Shown piece after piece: positions 1 to 11,200 of a stretch of DNA of 64,000 nt (position 1 is its first letter; every line of letters starts with the position of its first letter). The position numbers and the translations under genes were made by a program. Under the pieces are notes generated by a model. That model ran no database searches. It saw nothing but the letters and a program-made list of their open reading frames with translations, and had not been told where the DNA came from. The stretch is from Steinernema hermaphroditum (lineage: Eukaryota > Nematoda > Chromadorea > Rhabditida > Steinernematidae), in assembly GCA_030435675.1 (NCBI GenBank), contig CM059621.1, positions 8,928,001 to 8,992,000 on the forward strand, read 5' to 3'.

Positions 1-1
1 C

Positions 2-2234
2 CTCGTTTTTTCGGATTCTACGCAATACGCCTCCTTGAATCAGTTGATGCTCTTGCTGGCTATCCATTTCAACAAGAGAAACGAGGAACAGATCAATTTG
101 CTGCTATCCAGCGAACTCGGCTTCAGTGTTCGCTAACTTGTTCGTTCTCCTGGAATGACAGTTTTCGTTTAGGTCTCGGTGAACGTCCGAGGGACAACCA
201 TTCGAACGCTGTACCTTAGGCACGCGATGACCGAGAGGGACGTAGTAGAAAGTGCCACCAAGATCAGTGTGACTCGTGGCCTCACGGAGCACACGTCAGG
301 TTATCTTCCTGCGCACTGTATCAACCATCTGCTGCTGGGAAAGACGTTTTCGAAACACCAAGTCGGGATTCAGGTAGTCCACCCACTGCTTCGGTTTTTT
401 AATTCGCATATTTCAGTCATGGATTCAAAGGCAGCTGCTGGAGTGCCGGGACCCTATCCACCCCATTATGGGAGAGCTTTTGAGTTCTTATGCATCCAGC
501 TGTGTTCCGTCAGTCGAGTCGGCATCTTGTAACGTCCCGCTGAGCGACGATTTTCTAAAAGTACGCAAAAATGCCGCTGCCACTCATGATAATCATTTTT
601 CCAGGATGTGTTTTCTGGCGACATTTTCGATCCTTTGAAACGCGCAACCAGAGTCCTTTGCTTGCACTTTGTATTTGCCTACACAAAACAACACCACAAG
701 TTCATGATGAAGACGACTGTCAGGGAACTGAAGAGGCCGGGAGCACCGCCGGATCCCAACGCCCTGGCTTATGCGCAGCTGGATGATCTCGTGTGGCATC
801 GCCAATCGTACACAGAGACGATTCTTCCCATCATCCCTATCCGATATCTGCTGAGTGTAGTTGAAGCGGCTCCTGAGAATTACCGGCCGATTAGAGCAAA
901 ATTGATCAATACGGTATCGCATTTTATGCCGTACATGCTCCCTGACATCGATGCGTTGCTGGCGGGAGATAGTGCATTCCTGGACGGCGGATTCGAGTAA
1001 GTATTGCCGATACGTATGCGTTCACGTTGCGAACCTTTTCAGTTCCCTGGCTTCCCGTGTCTCCAGCGCCAAACTAATCGCCGCCTTTGACCAAATCGAA
1101 AGAACAGGGGACAACACCGCTATCTGTCAGCTCCTCAGCCACCTGGAGCACGCGCCTGTCCGTACTCTGTCAAGGTTGCAGCCGGCGATATGCCACGGGA
1201 TGAAGAGTACTCTCGATGAACGGACTTCTGAGTGGGTGGTCGAAGTCGTCACCAATCTATGGAAACAGCTGGAGATGATTCAAACGAGGAAACTGTACGA
1301 CGAAACAATCAAGAAGTGGATAGTGCTGAAGAACGTCAACTCTCAAGCGGTCATCGAACAACCTCTTCTGCTGTTCCGTTGCGACAAACGCGTGCTGCAT
1401 AGTGCACACCATCTGCAGTGTTTGCTTAGAATGTTGAACTTCTTCTTGTCGGCATGCCACGCGAACTTCCACATCAAGAAGGAGAAAGCTCGCAAAGAGT
1501 TGGTCACCTCTGCTTCTCGATTTCAATGGCTTCTTCTTTTAGTGAAGAAGACGATGATCCTGTGAGACTAATGCATGCCTTGACAGGCGCGCAGTACTCG
1601 GCTATAGTGCAGGTCCTCATTTCCATCTGCAATAACGCCTCGGAGCGCGTCCAGAAGGTCGTCGGCTCACAGATCCACCGCATGTTCATCGCTGAGCCAC
1701 AAGTATCTCGACTCGTGCACTACCAAACCTACCCGCTGCACTTGGTGCCCGTGGTTGTGAAGAACGTCCCCTCTATGCACATCATGATCGAGCACGTACC
1801 GGAACTCTTCATCAGCCCGAAAATACAAAGAAGGATATTTGGGATCGTGCTCATGGTCGAGCTGGCGCATCAGGTGACTTTTCTTCGCGTGTTCCCCAAA
1901 TAATCGCTTGTTTCAGTACAAAATCCCGGCGTCGCTGGTGAAGATAGAACTCATTCTCGACGTCATCCACACTCTTCTGGCCTACGTGTCCACGGACTAT
2001 AATGTGGCGCTGTTCCTTTCGATCGTTCCCTCTCTCTCCCGCCTCATGAGGCTCTTCCCGCAAGTCGCCTCCGCCGTCACCAGCCTTCTGATGCGGATGT
2101 CCATGGTGGCGCAGGCTCGGGGCGCCGTCATCGCCACAGTCGTCCACCGAAGAGACACTCCCGAGCGGAGGCTCATCGGGATGATCGAACGCGAAATCGA
2201 AAACAACGTGAAACGAGCTGTGGGCGCCAGGTGA
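2..2234 (+). CDS. ints-2: Integrator complex subunit 2 (INTS2), 3' part
   Basis: INTS2 is a scaffold subunit of the nuclear Integrator complex, which cleaves snRNA 3' ends and terminates promoter-proximal transcription. The gene runs in from before the window; the part here covers roughly the C-terminal 600 residues. Exons I read are about 2-129, 175-375, 417-560, 604-998, 1042-1497, 1542-1875 and 1918-2234, with introns of about 40-50 nt. Diagnostic blocks that align with vertebrate INTS2 are the segment around QLMLLLAIHF, then SGYLPAHCINHLL with SKHQVGI, RCDKRV, PSMHIMIEHVPELF, and the C-terminal helical stretch starting YKIPASLVKIEL. The stop is TGA at 2232-2234, only 66 bp from the stop of the opposing gene. 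No AATAAA is seen. The family call is strong; exact splice points were chosen by eye. Confidence 0.88.
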
Positions 2235-2299
2235 TCTCTGCAGTTCTGAGCTGTTGTTACGGGCATCGAACGGGTGAAACAGCTTTTATAAATTTTTAA

Positions 2300-3209
2300 T
2301 CACTTCTTGCGGAAGCAGTTGTACACAACGAGTTTGAATACATTGAGCAAAGGCGATTTCCCGTCGGACCTCCGGTCGTCCGAGGGGCGGGACTCGGCGC
2401 CACGGACGTCGAGGGACATCCGACTCCCCCGGCGCCATGCCTTGAAGGTGTTGTAGTCCATGTGCTGCAGAGGGAATTCTGTCGTCTTCTGGGAGCGCAC
2501 GAGGATCGGCCGAGGTCCTGAGGACTTTGGGGACTGCTGCATCCTCTTCTGGAAAGTCTAAAGACACACCGATGAGCAGCTGGGATACGGTAGTGGCTCA
2601 CCCTGATCTGCTCGGCGAGGGTATCGGCTCCGAAAGAGACGCGTTTGTCGACGAGGGCGTTCGACGGCGGGATTCGGAGGGAGAGCCGCTCGGAGTCGAG
2701 GTGTACCTCGGAGGAGCAGCGCTTCAGGATGAAGACGGGGTCGAAGAGGCCGACTGAAAGAGAAACGTCTGAGGGGCATCGGGGGAGCGCTTACACTGCT
2801 CGACGAGCTTCTGGCGGAGGGGATCTGCCGTGTCCGGAAGGCTGTTCGCCAGGTGCAACGAGTGGCGCCGACGCGCCTTCCGAGAGCGCGTTGACAGACA
2901 GACGGCTTTACCGTAATCCTTGGGAACGTCGCGGGGCGAGAAGGCGGACTCATCGCCCATTTGAATCCGGATGCTCCCGAGAGAGCGATCGAACTCGGAC
3001 TCGAAGATCGAGAAGACGCCACTGGAGGGCTCTTCCTCTGAACACGCGCCGGTCGAAGGCGACCCTCGAGGCAACTCACCTGCAACGTTCCAGGCGCGGA
3101 GGAAGTCGGCGGGATTCGAGCGGATTCGGACCGGGTCAGAGAGCCTCCGCTGGAGCTTCAGCGGCTGGGCGCCGGAGACTCTGCGCGGCGGCATCGCATC
3201 TGGAAGCAT
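2300..3209 (-). CDS. Unrecognised protein, C-terminal part or short gene
   Basis: Four exons splice cleanly in phase: 3209-3080, 3037-2795, 2753-2602 and 2557-2300, giving about 260 aa ending in a Lys/Arg-rich tail with a TGA stop. Introns are 41-44 nt with consensus GT donors and CAG or TAG acceptors. I do not recognise the product. It has an acidic and Ser-rich stretch (EEEPSSG), a basic cluster (RSRKARRR) and a hydrophobic stretch around FGLFDPVFILKR, with no signal peptide or membrane segment. The N terminus is uncertain. Met at 3209 opens the frame, but an acceptor-like TTCCAG lies just inside it, so translation may begin at the next Met (3194) after trans-splicing, or an upstream exon may exist. 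It is tail-to-tail with INTS2. Confidence 0.5.
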
Positions 3210-5435
3210 GTGGCGTGCAAATGGGGGAGGGGAGCGGAAGGATCGCCTTCGGGCGACGTGCGAACGCTCCCACGGACACGCGAGCTCCTCGGATGTGCTT
3301 TGGGCCCGGAGGTGGGAGGGTGGCTGTCAAGCCTGCTCCTGCTCCTCTGAGCCGAAGCGGGCGGAGCGGCGCCAGAAGAGGAGGCCTGGAGGTAGGCCTG
3401 CGAAGAGGTGTCCTCCCGAGGAGAGGTATGGGTCCCTTCGCGGCCGGAAGTGCAACTGTTCTCCGAAGCATCGGAGCGGACGAAAATAGATGCGATTAGT
3501 AAGCACCGCGGCCTAATGATAGTTGCTGAACTCAAAGAACTCCGGGGGTACGGTGGCTCGTTAATAATACACCATTCGGCTACATTCCCTCGGAAACTCT
3601 TCTGCAGATGCGTGCACGCCTAAAACCCACGGTTTTCTCGCTGACCAATAAAATGCCGATCAATACGGATTTCTATAAAAAGTAAATCGACCTCTGTACG
3701 AGGTCGAGGTCCCACGCACTTCTGCCTGAGGTCACTCTGCAACGACGCCTTTGTTCCGAGGTGCCTTTAGAGGCGCAATTAAAACGCGAGGGAGCGGGCC
3801 ACGTCATTCCTCGTGGCCGTTTTCTCCGAGTGTAGGAGGGGGGCGAAGACGAATCTTCGAGAGGCACATTCTGATCGGACATCAAGAAGGGATCGGTCCC
3901 CGGGAGTCCGACTTCTAGGCTAAGATGAACGTTGTGTGCATGTTACCCCAGACAGAAGAAGGTCGGGCTGGGATGATGTGTGGTGGAGTCCTCTAGAAGG
4001 ACAAGGGGAAGACAATCGCGATAATCGCCAAATGAGTGATTACAAAACAGAACAAATGGGACTGATTTTGTCAAAAAACAAATTTTTGAATCGGGGGTGG
4101 AGACGATTGTTTTCTAGGCCAGATGCCGCTTCCGCCTCGAGAAGAAGAGCTATTCTGGGAACGCCTCGAAAAGACATTTCGAGGGAATCCAAAGTCGTTA
4201 GAGGTCTTCCGACATGGCGGCACTCCAAAACATCGTCGTGTTTTTGGGTCCGCACCATCTCTTCGGTTTTACGAGCTCATAAGCGACTACTAGGGGAATC
4301 GCTCGTCACTTTGTAGCCGGGGATTACGGTAGACTTCGAAAGAACGCGGAACTGCTCGGCGATTCTTCCTTTCTGCGAAATCGCGAGAGCGTTCGGTCCA
4401 ATAACAGCACGCATGGCCGACTACAAGTGGCGGGCAAATACAATTCGGCAAAATGAAATCTCGGTTCGCTCGACCCTCGCGTCACCGAGTGTCTCATTAG
4501 GCCGTTGGGAATTTGCAGCGATTCAGAAGAAGACGGTCAAACAGGACGGAATGTTTCAGCACCCAGATCCCTTGACCACCTCGGGCCGTTTCTGCAAAGT
4601 CCCTCCAAAGAGTGGCCGCGAGCAGTTCTGGGCTTCAGAGACCGCACACGAACACGCCAAAAGAGGAGAAAAGTGTATTCGCCAAAATTACTTTGATTGA
4701 GGAAAAGAGATATTTGTTTTTCTAATCCAATTGTACTTTCCTTTGTTGTCGTCTTTCAAACGTTCGCATCTGAAGGGCAGAGGGAGCGAAGCACGGAATA
4801 GAGCTCGAGAGGAGGATGCCACGATCCAGAATCGAGTCTTCCCAGGTCGTCGCGGAGTGTAGAAGCTCAATGCGAGGCCAGAACTTGCCTGTTTGTCGCC
4901 ACACTCTCCGTCGATAATCAACGAGTGCTCCCGGAGATTTTCATAAATCCTCGCGTGATTCCCCTCCTCGGCCTCCCTCCGAGGAGCGGAAGCGGTTAAT
5001 CTCTCCAGAAAAGCAAAACAAAGACGCCGTTTTCGGCTCCTCGCCGCGCTTCAGACCGGAATGGCGCCGAAGCGATCGCGCGGATCCGGATTCCGCGATA
5101 ATTGGCGCCTCTATTTACAACGACATGGCATCTCTGGAACGCAATCGGAGGACCCCGAGGGAGGCGGAGGGTCCGAGGTGACGTCAGTGTTTGGGATTCA
5201 GATGCACAGATTGTTCTGCTTTTCTTGGAAGATAGAGGCAGCGGATCTCGCTGATTCGAAGCCTACCGTACAGTGACTGAGGATTAAACCTCCCCCCCCC
5301 CCCCGAAATCCCTCTATTTTCAGGATTTATTCCGGGAAACGAACATCTGACATCCTCTACTGAGGCATTGTCCCATTGTCTAAGGGTGCTTAAGTCGATG
5401 TTTATCGAGTCATCTAGCTGGGATCTGGTGAAAAG
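3210..5435. other. Intergenic stretch, no supported gene
   Basis: About 2.2 kb between two minus-strand genes. It carries only short overlapping open frames on both strands, without conserved motifs or plausible splice chains. It has a C-run near 5288-5303 and copies of the TACGGTA/TACCGTA heptamer near 4325, 5264 and 5437. The last one overlaps the TAA stop of the next gene. It may hold the promoter or 5' exons of the 2.3-3.2 kb gene. Confidence 0.45.
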
Positions 5436-7388
5436 TTACGGTAGCTGGTCGCGAATCGACTGCAGCGAGAGGCGGTGGGCATCGATCTGGAGGCAGAAGA
5501 AGCGAAGCGCCTCAAAGTTCGCCGACTCGAGCATCGACTCGATGCAGTTCTAAAAAGGCCCTTTTGTGTGCATTTCTGCACAGAGACTCACCTCTTTCAG
5601 CGTGTTGACGAGGGCGTCCACCTCCTTCGTCGACTTCTCGATGAGTGTGCGATCCCAGAGGTCGTCGAAGCGCGGACTCCGCATCTTCCCCACGAGCCGT
5701 TTTATCTCCTGAAAGACGCCTTTCTCCTGTACCCCTACCCGCTCCACTCGCCTCCAGATCCCCTTCCAGAACCTCGAGCAGTTTGAAGTTTTGCTTCGTC
5801 TTCGCGAGGAGCGGAAACTCGTGGCCCTCAAGCTCCAGAATGCGCAGGATGCGGGGCATGATCTCCCGCGAGATGCGCATCTTCTCGACGTCATCGGCGA
5901 CTTCTTCGAAGAAGTCGGCCTCGAGGTAGTCGCATTTCCTAGAATCCGCTCGGAGCGCTGGCCGAAGCCAGTCCCTACCTTCTGATGTTCTCGGCGACGA
6001 TTTTGAAGCAGTTCTCGACGGCGTACGGGTAGAGCTTCCTGAAGAAGTCCCGGTTGGCGTCGAGGAAGAAGGCCGCGTACACCTCGAGGGCGTCACGGAC
6101 GCGGTCCACTCTTCTGCAGAGGCTCCGGACTTCGTCGTCCTCTGCCAGCTGCTTCACTTCGAAGAAGGAGAGCTCGAGGAGGAGGCGACTCTTCGAGTCT
6201 TCGTCCTGAAGCCAGATTCAGAAGAGCCCGAGTGACCACCCACCGCGTTCTTCATGAAATCCTCGACTCGTGGCTTCAGGATCTCCTCGATGGTGGTCAC
6301 CTGGCCGAGTACGGTCATGGAAACGCGTGCGGGGGGCGCGTGAGTCCTCCCGATGCTCTCGTAGAGGAAGTCGTCGAACTCGTTCTCCCCGCGCTCGACG
6401 CCGCCACAGTTGACGACGCCGACGAAGTAGTGGAAGATCTGGAACTCTCTCTCGAAGGAGACCCTCTCCCCGAGGAGGAACTTCGCTGAAACTTCTCTTC
6501 TTGAGGCGTCGGAGGCGCCCACAGGCCAACCGTTCTCGAGGAGGCTTCCCAGACGGCCCCCAGAGGCGCAGTAGCCCACGTAGAAGGCCTGGTCGAATTC
6601 GCTCCTCTCGGTCTCTTTCGGAGTGGAGCGTGTCAAGAAGAAGAGGAACTCGTCGGTCCTCGGCAGACTCCCTAACCGCCACTCCATGTGCAGCTCGGCC
6701 TCCTCGAGGGTCGTCGAGGAGAGGCCCTTCTCTATGAGCTTCAGCTCCTCGGCCACCACCACGGGCAGCTCCTCAGGCTTCTGGGGCCTCCCCTTCTTCC
6801 ACTCCTCGCTCTCCGACTTCCTCGTCCTCCGCTTCGCTTGAGGTTTCATCGCTGAAAACTGTACTCCCATTCAGTTGCCCAGAGGAGCCTACTTTTCTTG
6901 ACAGGAGCCTTAGCTCTCGTCTCGCGCCTCTTTCGCGGCTTCGGCTTCTCTCTCTCCACAGGTGGCGGCTTCTGGAAGGACTCGGTGCGTCTTTCGACAA
7001 CCAGGAAGAGCGCCGGGGAGTCGGTGAAGTGGCTGACGAAGTTACGGAGCGGGGTGCAGTCCTCCTCGAAGACGAAGCGCGTCAGAAGACGGTCGTCGAC
7101 GTCGCCGAGCACGAGCCGGAGGTGCCGGAGCACCCATAGCTGGCTCGTCTCCTCGAGGCTCCCTTCGGCCTCCATCGGACACCAATGGTGAAACGGCACT
7201 GGGCCACCATCGGGCTCCTCGCTCGACTGACTTCGAGTTGGTGAAGTGGAAACATTGCGCGCTATAGGACAGAGCAAGATGTTGTTGCCGTGTTTCGATG
7301 ACCACTTGGATGAACAAACGTCTTGACTGCAAGGAGGCCATGTTTGGAAATTCGACCTCTTGGAGGCTTTGCTTAGCCCTCGTATCAA
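5436..7388 (-). CDS. Unrecognised basic/helical multi-exon protein
   Basis: A chain of minus-strand exons joins in phase and ends at TAA (5436-5438). The 3' exon is 5549-5436, encoding NCIESMLESANFEALRFF onward. Going 5' are exons around 5930-5590, 6200-5975, 6860-6230, and an N-terminal one reaching to about 7170-7388. The protein opens with a WVLRHLRLVLGDVDDRLL segment, then a Lys/Arg-rich linker (PKPRKRRETRAK), a block with FLFFLTRSTP and FYVGYCASGGR, and a long alpha-helical C-terminal part rich in Glu, Arg and Leu. No signal peptide or membrane span is seen. The FYVGY-R pattern loosely recalls GIY-YIG nucleases of the LEM-3/ANKLE1 kind, but I cannot see the rest of that active site, so I assign no function. 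The start codon is unresolved; Met near 7175 or at 7388 are candidates. Confidence 0.5.
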
Positions 7389-7985
7389 CAGCTCCCTGAA
7401 TAGAAAGAAACATACAAGTGCTGTTTTTTTATCCTAATCTCAGTGTGCATTATAGGTGCTTCGTTCTGGTTCTAACATACTTTGGCGGCCGCTTGAGCCC
7501 AAGTTAGTCGTTTATCACGTTTATCAAGTTTAGATCTCCGGCTTTGAATGTTCTGTCCTGATCCAATCCTTCCAGAGGACGTCATCGTCCCCCGCGCGAT
7601 GCAAATGATTGCGTTTAGGCGCCATCCGTTCTCTTGTCATTTCCCGTTGCAGGATGTTTACACCCACTTCGTGGATCCGCGCTAGGCCTACAAATAGTTC
7701 CCGTCATCCTCTGAAGTGTCTAGACACTGTCTGGTAACCATGTCTGTCTGAAAGACAGGAGGAAGCGGAGGAAGCCGGATATTGGAGTCCGTAGCCACAT
7801 TGCTGGAAATAAATCTCGAAGGAAAATCTTAGGCTGAGTGTGGAATTAGCGACATTTCCCGCAAATGTCCCTTCCGAAGACTCTTTTCCTTTGGGATTAT
7901 ATCTGAGTTATTCCATTGTGCCAAGCGGCTTACACAGAGGGATCCGCCTCTAAGACACTGAGAAGCGAGTCCAGCGTGAGATGGT
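7389..7985. other. Intergenic spacer between two minus-strand genes
   Basis: About 600 bp from the 5' end of the 5.4-7.4 kb gene to the UTX poly(A) signal. I see no gene or repeat. It presumably holds the promoter of the downstream minus-strand gene. Confidence 0.4.
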
Positions 7986-7991
7986 TTTATT
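7986..7991 (-). terminator. Poly(A) signal of the UTX gene
   Basis: AATAAA on the minus strand, about 270 nt downstream of the spliced UTX stop at 8259. Confidence 0.7.
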
Positions 7992-8258
7992 GTTTTCTTT
8001 CAATCTTCGGTTTTCAGTATGTACATACACAACAAACGCTTTGTACAATGCCTAGAGGGTTTCGAGAGCTGTTCAGGGGTCGAATATACAAACAGTCATC
8101 ACTGTACAGTTGACACAGATCGGTCGGAGAATAAATAGTTTGGAAAGCAACTTTCGGGAAGGTAGTTTCTTGAACATAAGGTACTCTCTTTGGAAAAGAC
8201 TTCGGTGGTGTTGGCAGTCGGTGATGAGGAAGGAGGAATAGAATCGGGAGTGATCCAG

Positions 8259-11200
8259 CTAGCAGATCATGGGGGTCTTTGTCTGAAACGCGGCGCTCGG
8301 AGAGGCGGGTTACGGTAGGCCTTACCGCCTGCAGCTGACAGTTGTCGAAGATGGAGGCGAGCTGCTCGAAGGTGTATTGCTGGAGGGCGACGTACTCCTG
8401 GATGCCGTTCTTGCGGGCGCAGTAGACGCAGGATACGGTATATTCGGTGGAGTTGGGCTTCGCCCGCGCGAAGATGATGTTGAAGACCTCCACCTGAAGA
8501 GCGCGAGGGTTTGAGGGGGCCGGAGGGGGGGGGGGTTACTGACCGTGCAGTGGAAGCAGTAGTGGGCGACCTCGTTCTTCTCGCGGGAGTGCATCTTGAG
8601 GGGCTTGCCGAGCTTCTTGACGTAGTCGGCAACGACCTTCGAGAAATGGAGCGAGCGGATGAGGACGCCCTTGACGATGTTGTAGGTCTTCTGCTGTGTG
8701 AAGCGCATGTTCTTGGCCAGCTCCCAGGAGAGATGCTGCATGGGCACGAGGGACTTGTAGGACTTCAGCTTGTTCCACTCGTGCGAGAAAAGGGCCATGT
8801 CCAGCTGCTTGGCCGTCATCGGGCCCACGTTCCAGGCGATGTTGTTACACCAGCCGTTGGCCTGCACCCAGTGGACGCAGCCGCCGCCCACCCAGACGAG
8901 GTCTCCTGGCTTCTGGATGAACTTGTAGACGGGAATGCCCTCCTTGATGAGGTCCTCGTAGTTCGGCCACCAGGCGCCCTTCAGGAAGTCGAGGTTCCGT
9001 CTGCAAAACGCGGGTCAGGGGGGACAGGCCTAGAAGCTCCTCACCTTTTGCACAGCTCGTCTACCTTCGGCCAGTACTCGTAGGCGACGCCGAACCACTC
9101 GCAGTCGCCGGGGCCGATGTTGACGTTGATGCTGGCGAAGCAGTTGTTCTCCTGGTGCCCGGGCGTTCGCGAGCCCGGCACCTTCATGTAGAGCTGCACG
9201 GTGTTCATACCGAGCACCGTGTGGCCAAGGTGCGTGAGCATGTTGCAGGGCGAGGTGAGGCGGCAGAATCCAGGCATCTTCTCCAGTTCCCGAAGTTGCG
9301 CCCGGAAGACCGTCTCGTCGGAGAGGTCTACGTTCGTCCCGAAGCGGATCGGCTTCACCGGCATCTGGCTGCAAATCGCCGGCTCCTCGGGCGCCCCGTT
9401 GGTCCCATTGGCCCGTCTCCTCCGCTTCGTGGCGGGACCCCCGTCGGCGGCGGTGGCGGAGTACTTGCTGGGGGGTGCCGAGTTCTTGAGCTTGTCCGTC
9501 TCCTCCCGCAGCGAGTGTTTGAACGTCTCCGCCTGGTAGACGGCGTACTTGGATACGGTAGTGAAGCTGCGGACGCTGTGGCAGGCCCATGTGGGGTTCC
9601 CCAGGTGGTCCACGTTCATGTCTCCGGGCATACGGTACTGCTGACGCACCTCGACCTCGTGGTTGGGCGCCGTCTCCAGGAGGCTCTTTGTGGAGAAGAG
9701 GCTGAGATCGATGCGGAGCGCCATCGTGAGGCCCTTGATGAGTGCGATCGGCTTCTCGTAGCAGTAGCGCTGCAGCTCCGGCGATGTCGCATCCTTCGCC
9801 GACTCTACGACCACGCACGGCGTCGGCACCAGCAGCTTGTCCTTGGAGAGGAAGGCTTTCTCTTCGGGGTGGGGGAGGTTGATCGGCGGCGGTACGGTCT
9901 CATCGAAGCAGGACTTGTAGTTCGGCCTGTCGTCTATCCGTTTCGCCGCCATTTCGAGGACTTCTGCTGAGGATACGGTAATGGGGACGCGCAGTGGAGC
10001 GATGAGACTGAAGGTGGGAGGGATATCGTCGGAGGGACAGACATTCTCGATGCCGAGTTTCTTGTCCTCGAGGAGGAGCTCCTCCTCGGGCTCCGACTTC
10101 ACGACGGCGCTCGTAGAGGGCATCGAGTGTTCGTAGCCGGCCTCTTTCTTGATCTCCATGGCGCCGAGGTCGCAGTCAAGGCTGGGCTCCCCGAGGACGT
10201 CGGCGACGTCGTCGGAGGAGACGAAGGGGAGCTGGGCGCCAGGCACGCGGAGACCGGCCTTGTTGTCGAGGTGCCGGAGGAGGTTCCTCTGCGACGCCTC
10301 CAGTTGTGAGGGGTTAATGCGGAGGATCTGGCTGAGCTGGCGCTGTGCTGCGTTCATTCTAGGGGGAAGCGGCTTCCCCGAGGCGAAGGCCGAGAGTTCC
10401 GGAGACTGCCAGATAGGGCTGCCCGCGATGTAGCTCTCGTGCTTCAGACGCAGAAACTCTTCCTGACGCCCGCGGAGTTCCTGGGGAATCGGCAGTTTCC
10501 ACGCCTCGTTCAGAAGGGGCAATCTGGAGGATGAATAGGGGAGTCAGAGGGACCGGGGATAGAGGAGCCTACTTGGTGGTTCTGGCCTGGGCGCAGTTGA
10601 GGAGGTTGCCGGCGGAGTGGAGCTCTTTCTCGAGCACCTTGATGCGCGCCTTGATCGGTTCCGGGGAGACGGGGTCGAACTCGATGGACTTCTTATAGCA
10701 GACGAGCGCCTCGTGGTAGAGATGGTTGATTTCGTAGAGTCTTCCTAGATTGATCCAAGCCTCGCTGTGTTCAGGGTCTAGTTCTACTGCGCAGATGTAG
10801 GCCTAAAGGAGGCGCGGATTATCCTCTGATGAATGGTCAGGATGAAAGGGACGGGCACACACCCCTAATGGGAAACGCCGGGGAGAAAGCGGGAATACGG
10901 CTTAGCCGCTGAGAACTCACTTGGAGTGCATCCATAGGCTGGGACTGTTGCTGGTAGAGGATACCGATGCTACACCATGTATCGGCGTCGGCCTCGGACT
11001 TGTCGATGGAGGAGCGATAGTGGGAGAAGGCGTCGTGAGCCCTGTTCGGGAGCTCTCCGTAGCAGCGGCCCAGGTAGTAGTAGGTGCGTCCGCAGTTCTG
11101 CGCTATCTCCTTCGCTCTGGAGAGGTACTGCTCTGCCTCGTTCACGTTCGCTATCCGCTGCTCGCGAGTCTGGTAAGCCAGGCGGTAGCTGATCCAACCT

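Noticed and set aside
5732..5761. A 30-nt intron in the 5.4-7.4 kb gene
   Set aside because: Too short to splice, and its length is a multiple of three with the frame open, so it is read as coding.
8014..8326. Extension of UTX by about 100 residues through an open frame
   Set aside because: A consensus GTAAGG...TTTCAG intron ends the protein after eight more codons, which matches the length of known UTX C termini better.
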